Positions 9,171 through 19,440 of a stretch of 64,000 nt of DNA are shown piece after piece. The stretch lies in contig NZ_JANZKX010000002.1 of NCBI RefSeq assembly GCF_027257975.1, positions 248,001-312,000 of the forward strand. The letters are read 5' to 3'. The notes beneath the pieces are model-generated. The model ran no database searches. It saw nothing but the letters and a program-made list of their open reading frames with translations, and was not told where the DNA came from. The DNA is from Pelomonas sp. BJYL3 (GTDB taxonomy: Bacteria; Pseudomonadota; Gammaproteobacteria; Burkholderiales; Burkholderiaceae_C). The number at the start of each line of letters is the position of its first letter. Position 1 is the stretch's first letter. The position numbers and the translations under genes are program-made.

Positions 9171-11432
9171 ATGACCCGATCCACGTTGAGCCGCCCCACG
9201 CCGCTGGCGCTGGCCCTTGCCCTGGCCCTGCCGGCCCTGCTGTCGAGCACGGCTCAGGCCCAGGAGGCCGCCAAGGCCGACGCCGCCCGGCCCCAGACCA
9301 ACCAGCTGGAGGCCGTGGTGATCACCGCCGAGCGCCGGGTGGAAAACATCAAGGACGTGCCCAACGCGGTCTCGGCCATCAGCGGCGAGAAGCTGGACGT
9401 CATCAATTCCAGCGGCCAGGACATCCGCGCCCTGTCAGGCCGTGTGCCCAGCCTGAACATCGAGTCCTCCTTCGGCCGGGCCTTCCCGCGCTTCTACCTG
9501 CGCGGCTACGGCAACACCGATTTCCGCCTCAACGCCTCGCAGCCCGTCTCGCTGATCTATGACGAGGTGGTGCAGGAGAACCCCATCCTCAAGGGCTTCC
9601 CGGCCTTCGATGTGAAGAACGTGGAAGTGCTGGCCGGCCCCCAGGGCACCCTGTTCGGCCGCAACACACCGGCCGGCGTGGTGAAGTTCGAGTCGGTCAA
9701 GCCGTCCAAGCGCCAGGACGCCTATTTCAACGCCTCCTTCGGCAGCCAGGGCATGGTGAACCTGGAAGGCGCAGCCAACCTGCCGGTGGGCGGGGACTGG
9801 GCCGTGCGCATCTCGGCCCAGAACCAGCACCGTGGCAACTGGGTCAAGAACGAGCTGCCCAATGCCAAGACGCCCGCCACCGAGGGCTACGATGACCGTG
9901 CCGTGCGCATCCAGGCGCTCTACGAGGCCAACCAGGCCTTCAGCGCCCTGTTCAATGTGCACAACCGCGAGCTCAAGGGCAGCCCGCGCCTGTTCCGGGC
10001 CTCCATCATCAAGCCTGGCAGCAATGACCTGGTCGACGGCTTCGACCCGGCCAAGATGGTCATCGACGGGACCAACGAGCAGCGCCTGCACAGCACCGGC
10101 GCCAGCCTGCGCCTGAAGTGGGCCCTGGACGGCGTGACCCTGCACTCCATCAGTGCCATCGAGACCGTGCAGCCCTTCAGCCGCGGCGACGTCGACGGCG
10201 GCTACATCTATCACAACCCCTTCTCCGGCGACCCCAAGCCGGCACCCTACCCCACGCAGGGCGAGGCCACGTGGCAGATGGACACCTCGGACGGTCTGAT
10301 GGGTCACCGCCAGCTGACGCAGGAATTCCGCCTGGAGTCGCAGGCCGCCGGCCCGATGCGCTGGCAGGGCGGTCTCTACCTCTTCGACGAGAAGTACACG
10401 ATGCGCACCGTGGACTACACGGCGGCCAACCCGGCCGACAGCATCGTGGACACCCGCCAGACCAACAAGGCCTGGGCCCTGTTCGGCTCGGTCAACTATG
10501 AGCTGAGCCCCAATCTCAAGCTGCGCGGCGGCCTGCGCTACACCCAGGACAAGAAGGACCTGAACACCGTCGGCAAGGTCAACGACGGCGCCGGCACCAG
10601 CGCCAGCACCGACGACCACAAGGTCAGCTGGGATGCCTCCGGCACCTATGCCCTGGACAAGCAGACCAACCTCTACGCACGCGTGGCCACCGGCTTCCGT
10701 GCCGCCTCCATCTACCCGGCCAGCGGCTTCGGCACGCAGAGCAAGGCGCGCCCCGAAACCGTCACCTCCTACGAGGCCGGCGTGAAGAGCGAGTTCTGGA
10801 ACCGCCGCGCCCGCTTGTCGGCCAATGTCTTCGCCTACACGGTGAAGGATCAACAGCTGACCGCCGTGGGCGGCTCGGGCAACTTCAACACGCTGCTCAA
10901 CGCCAGCAAGGGCGAGGGCCAGGGCTTCGAGCTCAACCTGGACCTGATCCCGGTCGATCGCCTGATGCTCACGATGGGCCTCAGCTACAACGACACCAAG
11001 ATCAAGGACCCCACGCTCTATGCCACCCGCCCGGGCAGCAATCCCGTGATGGTGGGCACGCCTGATGCCAGCGGCCGCTACAGCCTCTACAACAACCCGC
11101 TGCCCAACGCGCCGAAGTGGATCGCCAACCTGACGGCCCGCTACTCGATCCCGACGGCCGAGGGCAATGAATACTTCATCTACACCGACTGGGCCTATCG
11201 CTCCAAGGTCAATTTCTTCCTGTACGAGGCCAAGGAATTCACCGGCAAGGCCCTGATGGAAGGCGGCCTGCGCGCGGGCTATGTCTGGGGCGACGGCAAG
11301 TACGAGGTGGCCGGCTTCGTGCGCAACCTGACCAACAAGGTCGTCGTCAACGGTGCCATCGACTTCGACAACCTGACCGGCTTCATCAACGACCCGCGCA
11401 CCTACGGCATCCAGTTCAAGGCCCTCTTCTGA
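9171..11432 (+). CDS. TonB-dependent outer membrane receptor
   Basis: 753 residues. A signal peptide (LALALALALPALLSSTAQAQ) precedes a TonB-box-like segment (LEAVVITAERR). The plug domain carries VLAGPQGTLFGRNTPAG at about residue 155. The long beta-barrel ends in Phe (YGIQFKALF), as outer-membrane proteins do. AAGGAGCT at 9157-9164 is the ribosome site. The plug type (KDVPNAVSAISGEKL...) is common among receptors of unknown substrate in proteobacteria. No Fur-like box is visible upstream, unlike the siderophore receptor at 62135, so iron is not the obvious ligand. The 276 nt upstream hold no gene that I can support. Confidence 0.88.
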   Translation: MTRSTLSRPTPLALALALALPALLSSTAQAQEAAKADAARPQTNQLEAVVITAERRVENIKDVPNAVSAISGEKLDVINSSGQDIRALSGRVPSLNIESSFGRAFPRFYLRGYGNTDFRLNASQPVSLIYDEVVQENPILKGFPAFDVKNVEVLAGPQGTLFGRNTPAGVVKFESVKPSKRQDAYFNASFGSQGMVNLEGAANLPVGGDWAVRISAQNQHRGNWVKNELPNAKTPATEGYDDRAVRIQALYEANQAFSALFNVHNRELKGSPRLFRASIIKPGSNDLVDGFDPAKMVIDGTNEQRLHSTGASLRLKWALDGVTLHSISAIETVQPFSRGDVDGGYIYHNPFSGDPKPAPYPTQGEATWQMDTSDGLMGHRQLTQEFRLESQAAGPMRWQGGLYLFDEKYTMRTVDYTAANPADSIVDTRQTNKAWALFGSVNYELSPNLKLRGGLRYTQDKKDLNTVGKVNDGAGTSASTDDHKVSWDASGTYALDKQTNLYARVATGFRAASIYPASGFGTQSKARPETVTSYEAGVKSEFWNRRARLSANVFAYTVKDQQLTAVGGSGNFNTLLNASKGEGQGFELNLDLIPVDRLMLTMGLSYNDTKIKDPTLYATRPGSNPVMVGTPDASGRYSLYNNPLPNAPKWIANLTARYSIPTAEGNEYFIYTDWAYRSKVNFFLYEAKEFTGKALMEGGLRAGYVWGDGKYEVAGFVRNLTNKVVVNGAIDFDNLTGFINDPRTYGIQFKALF

Positions 11433-11463
11433 GCCCTGGCTGATCCCCGCCCCGGCGGCCCGC

Positions 11464-11509
11464 AAGGCCCGTCACCCCCCTTGTTTCACGGGGCGGGGTG
11501 GCGGGCCTT
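11464..11509 (+). terminator. Long hairpin after the TonB-dependent receptor gene
   Basis: AAGGCCCGTCACCCC (11464-11478) pairs with GGGGTGGCGGGCCTT (11495-11509) over 15 positions with one G-T pair, loop of 16 nt. The T-tract is weak, so it could instead be an mRNA-stabilising stem. It lies 31 nt past the stop. Confidence 0.6.
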
Positions 11510-11562
11510 CGCATGCCGGCTCAATACAATGCGGGCCACCCCGAGACCCGCATCACCTGCCC

Positions 11563-12234
11563 ATGACCACCACCTCCACGCCCCTTGCCCAGGAATTCGT
11601 TGCCTTTGCCGTGGAGGCGGGCGTGCTGCGCTTCGGCGAGTTCAAGACCAAGGCCGGCCGCCTGAGCCCCTACTTCTTCAATGCCGGGCTCTTCAACGAC
11701 GGCGCCAAGCTGGGCCGCCTGGCTGAGTTCTACGCCAAGACCCTGCTGGCCTCGGGCATCGAGTTCGACATGATCTTCGGCCCGGCCTACAAGGGCATCA
11801 CCCTGGCCGCCGCCGTCTCGGTGGAGCTGGCCCGCCTGGGCCACAACAAGCCCTTTGCCTACAACCGCAAGGAAGCCAAGGACCATGGCGAGGGCGGCAC
11901 CCTCGTCGGAGCGCCGGTCCAGGGCCGGGTGCTGATCATCGACGACGTGATCTCCGCCGGCACCTCGGTGCGGGAGTCCATCGCCATGATCCAGGCCGCG
12001 GGCGCGACGCCCTGCGGCGTCTCGATCGCCCTGGACCGCCAGGAGAAGGCGGCCGAGAACGGCGTCGAGCAGCCCTGGTCGGCAGTGCAGTATGTCAACC
12101 GCCAGCTGCAATTGCCCGTGAGTGCCATTGCCGGGCTGTCCGACTTGCTGCAGTATCTGCACCACAACAGCTCGGCGGACATCGCCGCCCATGCGGCGGC
12201 TGTCCAGGCCTATCGAGATCGCTACGGAGTCTGA
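11563..12234 (+). CDS. pyrE: Orotate phosphoribosyltransferase
   Basis: 223 residues. It joins orotate to PRPP to give OMP in pyrimidine synthesis; cytosolic dimer. GEFKTKAGRLSPYFFNAG near the N-terminus is the family substrate loop. FGPAYKGITLA contributes conserved catalytic-loop residues. VLIIDDVISAGTSVRES is the 13-residue PRPP-binding motif. Length is as expected (about 213-225). The stop shares one base with the start of the next gene, a DUF4124 protein, so the two are probably co-transcribed. Confidence 0.96.
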   Translation: MTTTSTPLAQEFVAFAVEAGVLRFGEFKTKAGRLSPYFFNAGLFNDGAKLGRLAEFYAKTLLASGIEFDMIFGPAYKGITLAAAVSVELARLGHNKPFAYNRKEAKDHGEGGTLVGAPVQGRVLIIDDVISAGTSVRESIAMIQAAGATPCGVSIALDRQEKAAENGVEQPWSAVQYVNRQLQLPVSAIAGLSDLLQYLHHNSSADIAAHAAAVQAYRDRYGV

Positions 12235-12986
12235 TGCCACTTCCGCGCCGCCCCATGTTCTCGCGCCAGTCCCTGGGCCCGTCCCTGCGTCCGTCGCTGC
12301 CGCTGCTGGCTGCCTTGCTGGGCCTGCTGGGGACAGGTCTTGCCCAGGCCCAGAGCAAGCCCATCTACAGCTGCGTGGCGCCGGACGGCCGCAAGCTGAC
12401 CTCGGACCGCCCCATCCCCGAATGCGCCACCCGGGAGCAGAAGCTGCACAACCCGGACGGCTCGGTGAAGTCCGTGCTGCCGCCCGCCATGTCCATGGAG
12501 GAGAAGGCGGCGTATGAGCTGCGGGAGCGCAAGCTGGCTGCGGAGCGCGCGGCTCAGCAGGACGCGATCCGTCGCGACCGCAACCTCATGATCCGCTACC
12601 GCAACGAGTCCGCCCACCGCGAGGCCCGGGAGTCGGCGCTGGATGACATCAACAAGGCCATGCAGGTCTCGGAGCGCCGCATCAAGGAGCTGGCCGCGGA
12701 GCGCAAGCCCCTGCTGGAAGAGGCGGAGTTCTACAAGGGCAAGGCCATGCCCGGCAAGCTCCGGCAGCAGCTGGATGCCAACGAGGTCTCGGTGGAGGCG
12801 CAGCGCGTGCTGATCGAGAACCAGAAGGCCGAGCTGGTGCGGGTCAACAAAGTCTTCGACCTCGAGCTGCAGCGCCTGAAGAAGCTGTGGGGCGGCGCCC
12901 CGCCGGGCAGCCTCGACGGTCCGGCTGCGCCCGCCGCCTCCCAGCCGGGCAGTTCGCCGCAGCCCGCCCCGGGCAGCAGCCGCTGA
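12234..12986 (+). CDS. DUF4124-like exported coiled-coil protein
   Basis: 250 residues, function unknown. A signal peptide (LLAALLGLLGTGLAQA) is followed by SKPIYSCVAPDGRKLTSDRP, resembling the DUF4124 domain found in many betaproteobacterial periplasmic proteins. Residues ~85-220 are charged and helical with heptad character (coiled coil). The last ~30 residues are a Pro/Ala/Ser-rich tail. Two Cys (SCVAP and ECATR) near the domain could form a disulphide. It overlaps pyrE by one base, an association that looks incidental to pyrimidine metabolism. Confidence 0.75.
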   Translation: MPLPRRPMFSRQSLGPSLRPSLPLLAALLGLLGTGLAQAQSKPIYSCVAPDGRKLTSDRPIPECATREQKLHNPDGSVKSVLPPAMSMEEKAAYELRERKLAAERAAQQDAIRRDRNLMIRYRNESAHREARESALDDINKAMQVSERRIKELAAERKPLLEEAEFYKGKAMPGKLRQQLDANEVSVEAQRVLIENQKAELVRVNKVFDLELQRLKKLWGGAPPGSLDGPAAPAASQPGSSPQPAPGSSR

Positions 12987-13026
12987 GAGGCCGCGTCCAG
13001 GGCCTGCCTTCCGGCCCCTCAAAGAC

Positions 13027-13052
13027 AAAGGCCGCTGTCTCCAGCGGCCTTT
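13027..13052. terminator. Bidirectional terminator between the DUF4124 gene and gatB
   Basis: AAAGGCCGCTG (13027-13037) and CAGCGGCCTTT (13042-13052) form a perfect 11-bp stem with loop TCTC and T-rich flanks on both strands. It sits between two convergent genes. Confidence 0.9.
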
Positions 13053-13074
13053 CTTCATGGCGCGGGACCGCGCC

Positions 13075-14532
13075 TCAGCCGCCCAGCTTCTTCTTCAGCA
13101 GCTCATTGACCAGGGCCGGATTGGCCTTGCCCTTGGTGGCCTTCATGGCCTGGCCCACGAGGGCGTTGAAGGCTTTGTCCTTGCCGGCGCGGAACTCGTC
13201 CACCGACTTCTGGTTGGCGGCCAGGACGTCGTCGAGGATGCGCTCGATCTCGCCGGTGTCGTTGGACTGCTTCAGGTCCTTGGCGGCGATGATGGCGTCC
13301 ACGTCCGCACCTTCACCGGCCCAGAGGGCGTCGAAGACCTGCTTGGCGGAGTTGTTGGAGATGGTGCCATCGGCAATGCGGGCGATCAGCTTCGCCAGCA
13401 GTTCGGCCTTCACCGGCGCGGCGTCGATCTCGATGCCTTCGCTGTTCAGCCGCTTGCTGATCTCGCCCATCACCCAGTTCGCCACCAGCTTGGGCGCCGC
13501 GCCCGCGGCCTTGGCAGCCTCGTAGTAGCGGGCCGTCTTCAGGCTCTGGGTCATCATGCTGGCGTCGTACTCGGGCAGGCCGTCCGCCTCGATGAAGCGC
13601 TTGGCCATCACGCCAGGCAGCTCGGGCATCTCGCCGCGCACCTTCTCCACCCATTCCGGCGCGATCACCAGCGGCGGGAGGTCGGGGTCGGGGAAGTAGC
13701 GGTAGTCGGCCGAGTCTTCCTTGGAGCGCATGGCGCGGGTCTCGCCGGTGTCCGGGTTGTAGAGCACCGTGGCCTGCTGGATCTTGAGGCCGTCCTCGAT
13801 CTGGTCGATCTGCCAGTTCACCTCGTAGTTCACTGCGTCCACGAGGAAGCGGAAGCTGTTGAGGTTCTTGATCTCGCGGCGCGTGCCATAGGGCTCGCCG
13901 GGCTTGCGGACCGAGACGTTGACGTCGCAGCGGAAGGAGCCTTCCTGCATGTTGCCGTCGCAGATGCCCAGCCACATCACCAGGGCGTGCAGGGTCTTGG
14001 CGTACTCGCAGGCCTCGGCGGCGGAGCGCATGTCGGGCTCGGAGACGATCTCCAGCAGCGGCGTGCCGGCGCGGTTCAGGTCGATGCCGGACTGGCCGTG
14101 GTAGTCCTCGTGCAGGCTCTTGCCGGCGTCTTCCTCCAGGTGCGCACGGGTGAGGTTCACGACCTTCTTCTCGTCGCCGACGAAGAACTCCACCGTGCCG
14201 CCCTGCACCACCGGGATCTCGAACTGCGAGATCTGGTAGCCCTTGGGCAGGTCAGGGTAGAAGTAGTTCTTGCGGGCGAAGATGGACAGCGGCGCCACCT
14301 TGGCGCCCACGGCCAGGCCGAAGCGGATGGCACGGTCCACCGCGGCGCGGTTGAGCACCGGCAGGGTGCCGGGCAGGGCCAGGTCCACGGGCGAGGCCTG
14401 GGTGTTGGGCTCGGCGCCGAAGGCGGTCGAGGACCCGCTGAAGATCTTGGACTGGGTGGACAGCTGGACGTGGTTCTCCAGGCCGATCACCACCTCGTAG
14501 CCGCGCACCAGCTTGCTGTTGGGCTTGTTCAT
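13075..14532 (-). CDS. gatB: Asp-tRNA(Asn)/Glu-tRNA(Gln) amidotransferase subunit B
   Basis: 485 residues. Kinase and tRNA-binding subunit of the GatCAB complex. It activates the side-chain carboxylate of mischarged Glu-tRNA(Gln) or Asp-tRNA(Asn) for amidation. [20 protein letters not shown] and [15 protein letters not shown] are the conserved N-terminal signature. DFNRAGTPL appears here as [17 protein letters not shown], and the C-terminal YqeY-like tail domain (about 330-485) is present. It is the last gene of gatC-gatA-gatB, starting 2 nt after the gatA stop. Confidence 0.97.
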   Translation of the reverse strand: MNKPNSKLVRGYEVVIGLENHVQLSTQSKIFSGSSTAFGAEPNTQASPVDLALPGTLPVLNRAAVDRAIRFGLAVGAKVAPLSIFARKNYFYPDLPKGYQISQFEIPVVQGGTVEFFVGDEKKVVNLTRAHLEEDAGKSLHEDYHGQSGIDLNRAGTPLLEIVSEPDMRSAAEACEYAKTLHALVMWLGICDGNMQEGSFRCDVNVSVRKPGEPYGTRREIKNLNSFRFLVDAVNYEVNWQIDQIEDGLKIQQATVLYNPDTGETRAMRSKEDSADYRYFPDPDLPPLVIAPEWVEKVRGEMPELPGVMAKRFIEADGLPEYDASMMTQSLKTARYYEAAKAAGAAPKLVANWVMGEISKRLNSEGIEIDAAPVKAELLAKLIARIADGTISNNSAKQVFDALWAGEGADVDAIIAAKDLKQSNDTGEIERILDDVLAANQKSVDEFRAGKDKAFNALVGQAMKATKGKANPALVNELLKKKLGG

Positions 14533-14534
14533 GC

Positions 14535-16022
14535 TCAGATTCCGTTCGGGGCACGGGTGTGCCAGTCGGTGGCCTGCTGCAGGGCGTGCGCGGTGTGCAG
14601 CAGCTGCCCTTCCTTGAAGTAGTTGCCGATCAGCTGCAGGCCGACGGGCATGCCGGCCTCGCCAAAGCCCACCGGCACGCTCATGCCAGGCAGGCCGGCC
14701 AGCGAGCCGGGCAGCGTGAAGATGTCGGCCAGGTAGGCCTTGACCGGATCCTCCGCGCCTTCGCCAGCCTTCCAGGCCACGCTGGGGGCCACCGGGCCGG
14801 CGATGACGTCGCAGTGCTGGAAGGCCTGCTGGAAGTCGTCGGCGATCATGCGGCGCAGCTTCTGGGCCTGCAGGTAGTAGGCGTCGTAGTAGCCATGGCT
14901 CAGCACATAGGTGCCGATCATGATGCGGCGCTTGACCTCGGGGCCGAAGCCCTCGGCACGGGTCTTCTTGTACATGTCAAGAAGATCGGTGTAGTTGGCA
15001 GCGCGATGGCCGAACTTGACGCCATCAAAGCGGCTCAGGTTGGAGCTGGCCTCGGCCGGGGCGATGATGTAGTAGACGGGGATGGCCAGCTCCGTGCGGG
15101 GCAGGCTCACCTCCACCAGCGTGGCGCCCAGCTTCTCCAGCTCGGCCAGGCCCTGGCGCACGGCGCTGTTGACGTCGGCGGACAGCGCGGCGGGGAAGAA
15201 CTCCCGGGGCAGGCCGATGCGCAGACCCTTCAGCGGCTGTGCGGGCGTGGCGCCTTCGCGGGGGGCCAGCATCTGCGCATGGAAGTCCTGCGGGGGCTGG
15301 TTGATGCTGGTGGCATCGCGCTCGTCAAAGCCGCTCATGGCGGACAGCAGCAGGGCGCAGTCCTCGGCCGAGCGGGCCATGGGGCCGGCCTGGTCCAGGC
15401 TGGAGGCGAAGGCGATCATCCCGTAGCGCGAGCACACGCCGTAGGTCGGCTTGATGCCGGTGATGCCGGTGAAGCTGGCCGGCTGGCGGATCGAGCCGCC
15501 GGTGTCGGTGCCGGTGGTGGCGGGCACCAGGCGGGCCGCCACGGCCACGGCCGAGCCGCCCGAGGAGCCGCCGGGCACGCGGCTGCGGTCCCAGGGGTTG
15601 TGGGCCGGGCCGAAGGCGCTGTTCTCGTTGGCCGAGCCCATGGCGAACTCGTCGCAGTTGAGCTTGCCCAGCGAGAAGGTGCCGGCCGCATTCAGGCGGG
15701 CCACGACGGTGGCGTCAAAGGGGCTGCGGTAGCCGGCCAGGATCTTGGAGCCGGCCGTGGTGGGCATGTCCGCGGTGACGTAGATGTCCTTGTGCGCCAG
15801 CGGGATGCCCAGCAGGGGGCTGGCCTCGCCGGCAGCCAGGCGGCGGTCGGCCTCGGCCGCATGGGCCAGGGCGCCGTCGGCGTCCACATGGAGGAAGGCG
15901 CCCAGTTGCGACGAGCCGGTAACCCGTGCAAGAAGGTGTTGGGTCAGTTCGGTGGCGGAGAAGGCCTTGGCGCGCAGGCCCTGGCCGAGCTCGGCCACGC
16001 CCATTTCGTGGAGAGACTTCAT
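14535..16022 (-). CDS. gatA: Asp-tRNA(Asn)/Glu-tRNA(Gln) amidotransferase subunit A
   Basis: 495 residues. Amidase-signature subunit that hydrolyses glutamine and channels ammonia to GatB. The Ser-cisSer-Lys triad region is intact: Lys in LAHKDIYV, the Gly/Ser-rich [15 protein letters not shown], and [15 protein letters not shown] carrying the nucleophilic Ser. Length is normal (about 485-500). It overlaps gatC by 4 nt (ATGA at 16019-16022) and is followed immediately by gatB, a tightly coupled operon. Confidence 0.97.
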   Translation of the reverse strand: MKSLHEMGVAELGQGLRAKAFSATELTQHLLARVTGSSQLGAFLHVDADGALAHAAEADRRLAAGEASPLLGIPLAHKDIYVTADMPTTAGSKILAGYRSPFDATVVARLNAAGTFSLGKLNCDEFAMGSANENSAFGPAHNPWDRSRVPGGSSGGSAVAVAARLVPATTGTDTGGSIRQPASFTGITGIKPTYGVCSRYGMIAFASSLDQAGPMARSAEDCALLLSAMSGFDERDATSINQPPQDFHAQMLAPREGATPAQPLKGLRIGLPREFFPAALSADVNSAVRQGLAELEKLGATLVEVSLPRTELAIPVYYIIAPAEASSNLSRFDGVKFGHRAANYTDLLDMYKKTRAEGFGPEVKRRIMIGTYVLSHGYYDAYYLQAQKLRRMIADDFQQAFQHCDVIAGPVAPSVAWKAGEGAEDPVKAYLADIFTLPGSLAGLPGMSVPVGFGEAGMPVGLQLIGNYFKEGQLLHTAHALQQATDWHTRAPNGI

Positions 16023-16318
16023 TCGATGACCTTGGGGACCAGGAAGAGGCCGTCCTCGACGGCGGGGGCGCTTCGCTGGTTGAGCTCGCGCTGGTTGCTC
16101 TCGGTGACCGCGTCCTCGCGCAGGCGCAATTGCACGTCCTGCACGGCGGAAAGCGGCGTGTAGAGCGGCTCGACACCGCTGGTGTCCACCGCGCTCATCT
16201 GCTCGACGATGGAGAAAAAGCCATTGAGCTGGCCGAGCAAGGCGCCTTGCTCCGCCTCGGAAAGTTCGAGGCGGGCGAGGTTGGCGATGCGGCTCACGTC
16301 ATCCTGGGTCAGGGCCAT
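16019..16318 (-). CDS. gatC: Asp-tRNA(Asn)/Glu-tRNA(Gln) amidotransferase subunit C
   Basis: 99 residues, the usual size for GatC, a small belt-like subunit that stabilises the GatA-GatB interface. [20 protein letters not shown] is the family N-terminus, so ATG at 16318 is preferred over an upstream Met at 16414 that would add 32 unrelated residues. The segment [21 protein letters not shown] corresponds to the conserved PxxH/LRxD tail. First gene of the gatCAB operon, transcribed divergently from mreB. Confidence 0.94.
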   Translation of the reverse strand: MALTQDDVSRIANLARLELSEAEQGALLGQLNGFFSIVEQMSAVDTSGVEPLYTPLSAVQDVQLRLREDAVTESNQRELNQRSAPAVEDGLFLVPKVIE

Positions 16319-17731
<1,413 letters not shown>

Positions 17732-17757
17732 GGCCTGCTGCGCGGCCGCCATGCGTC

Positions 17758-17870
17758 GCTGGGCGGTGCTCGGGATCCTCACGTACCTGCAGTACGTTCC
17801 GGTCCCTGCGCTCCGTCCGCCTAGCCTGGCGCCCGCTCGCGACGGCCCGATACACCGTGATGGCCTGACC
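17758..17870. repeat. Possible dispersed intergenic repeat between mreB and mreC
   Basis: The gap holds a perfect palindrome ACGTAC-CTGCA-GTACGT (17781-17797) embedded in sequence that looks non-regulatory and structured (runs such as CGCTCCGTCCGCC and CCCGCTCGCGACGG). From general familiarity, similar blocks recur between genes in Burkholderiales genomes. I cannot confirm copies here: only one is in the window. Confidence 0.35.
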
Positions 17871-17886
17871 CACTAGTTCGCACGCC

Positions 17887-18903
17887 ATGCCCTTCGGCAC
17901 CCTGGAGCGCAATGCGCCGCCGCTGTTCCGCCAAGGCCCCTCGGCCTTGACGCGGCTGCTGCTGTGCGCGGCCTTCGCCATTTTCCTGATGGTGCTGGAC
18001 GCCCGCTTCAAGGTGGCGCAGCCGGCGCGCACGGCCGTGGCCCTGGTGCTCAACCCGGCGCAGCGCCTGCTGCTGTCGCCCGTCGATGCCTGGGAGAACC
18101 TGGGCGACTACCTCCGTGGCATGGAGAAGGCCATGGCGGCCGAGGACCTGGCGCGGCGCCAGCTCGTGGCACAGGCCGAGCGCCTGTCGCGCGCCCAGCA
18201 GCTGCAGGCCGAGAACCAGCGCCTGCGCGAGCTGCTCAAGATGCAGCAGGCCCAGTCCGTGAGCGCGGTCGCGGCCGAGGTGCTCTATGAGGCACCGGAT
18301 CCCTACTCCCGCCGCGTCAGCATCGACCGCGGCAGCCAGCACGGCGTGCACCTCAGCTCGCCGGTGATCACCGAGGCCGGCGTGCTGGGCCAGGTGACGC
18401 GGGTCTACACCTTCTCGTCCGAGGTGACCCTCATCACCGACAAGGACGCCGCCATCCCCGTGCTCAACACCCGCACCCAGCAGCGCGGCGTGGCCTTCGG
18501 CGGCGAACGCGGCCTGGAGCTGCGCTTCACCGCTGCCAATGCCGACATCCAGGCGGGCGACGTGCTCTCCACCTCGGGCCTGGACGGCATCTACCCCCCG
18601 GGCCTGCCGGTGGCCAAGGTGGCCCAGGTGGAACGCCGCGGCGACACCAGCTTCGCCCGCGTGAGCCTGCAGGCCACCGTGCCCGTGGACAGCGTGCGCC
18701 ATGTGCTGGTGCTGGCCCCGCTGGCCGTGCATGAGGCTGCCCGCGCCGAGGCCGCCGAGGCCGCCAGCAAGGAAGCGCAGGCCCTGGCCGAGCGCAAGGC
18801 CCAGGCCAAGGCCGATGCCAAGCTGCGGGCCGCCGAGCTGAAGGCGGCGAAGGAGGCTGCCAAGGAAGCGAGCAAGGACAGCAAGGGAGGGACTCCGCGA
18901 TGA
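17887..18903 (+). CDS. mreC: Rod shape-determining protein MreC
   Basis: 338 residues. Inner-membrane protein with one N-terminal transmembrane segment (LLLCAAFAIFLMVLDARF), a periplasmic coiled coil (~residues 75-125) and the double beta-barrel MreC domain (SIDRGSQHGV, VITEAGVLGQV, LSTSGLDGIYPPGLPV). It links MreB/MreD to PBP2 and RodA in the elongasome. The last ~50 residues are a Lys/Ala/Glu-rich helical tail (KAQAKADAKLRAAELKAAK), an extension beyond the common ~280-300 residues that is frequent in this group. It overlaps mreD by 4 nt. Confidence 0.95.
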   Translation: MPFGTLERNAPPLFRQGPSALTRLLLCAAFAIFLMVLDARFKVAQPARTAVALVLNPAQRLLLSPVDAWENLGDYLRGMEKAMAAEDLARRQLVAQAERLSRAQQLQAENQRLRELLKMQQAQSVSAVAAEVLYEAPDPYSRRVSIDRGSQHGVHLSSPVITEAGVLGQVTRVYTFSSEVTLITDKDAAIPVLNTRTQQRGVAFGGERGLELRFTAANADIQAGDVLSTSGLDGIYPPGLPVAKVAQVERRGDTSFARVSLQATVPVDSVRHVLVLAPLAVHEAARAEAAEAASKEAQALAERKAQAKADAKLRAAELKAAKEAAKEASKDSKGGTPR

Positions 18904-19421
18904 TCATGCCGCGCGCCGCCAGCCAGCTGCTGCTGCCGGCCAACCCTCTCTTCATCGCCTTCAGCCTGCTGCTGGCCCTGATGCTGGACATGGTGCCCCT
19001 GGGCCGCCAGCCGGCCATGCCGGACTTCCTGTCCATCGTGCTGGTGTTCTGGAACGTGCACCAGCCACGCCGGGTCAACGTCGGCTGGGCCTTCCTCTTC
19101 GGCCTGCTGGTGGACGTGCATCACGGCGCCCTGCTGGGCCAGCACGCCCTGGCCTACAGCGGCCTGAGCTTCGGCGCCGTCGCGCTCCACCGCCGCCTGC
19201 CCTGGTTCACGCGCTGGGGTCAGGCCTTGCATGTGCTGCCGCTGTTCGCGCTGGCCCATGCGGTGTCCCTGGTGGTGCGCCTGGCCGTGGGCGGCATGTG
19301 GCCGGGCTGGCCGTTGCTGCTGGCGCCTTTCTTCGAGGCCCTGCTGTGGCCCCTGGCCAGCTGGATCCTGCTGGCGCCGCAGCGCCGTCCGCCCGACCGC
19401 GACGAGCACCGCCCGCTGTGA
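18900..19421 (+). CDS. mreD: Rod shape-determining protein MreD
   Basis: 173 residues, about five transmembrane segments; inner-membrane partner of MreC in the elongasome. Typical features are the N-terminal LLLPANPLFIAFSLLLALML helix and the FGLLVDVHHGALLGQHALAYS segment, corresponding to the conserved GLLxDxxxxxPLGxxAL motif. Starts inside the mreC stop (ATGA), so translation is coupled. 19 nt precede mrdA. Confidence 0.93.
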   Translation: MIMPRAASQLLLPANPLFIAFSLLLALMLDMVPLGRQPAMPDFLSIVLVFWNVHQPRRVNVGWAFLFGLLVDVHHGALLGQHALAYSGLSFGAVALHRRLPWFTRWGQALHVLPLFALAHAVSLVVRLAVGGMWPGWPLLLAPFFEALLWPLASWILLAPQRRPPDRDEHRPL

Positions 19422-19440
19422 GGCGGGGCCCTCTGCCGCC

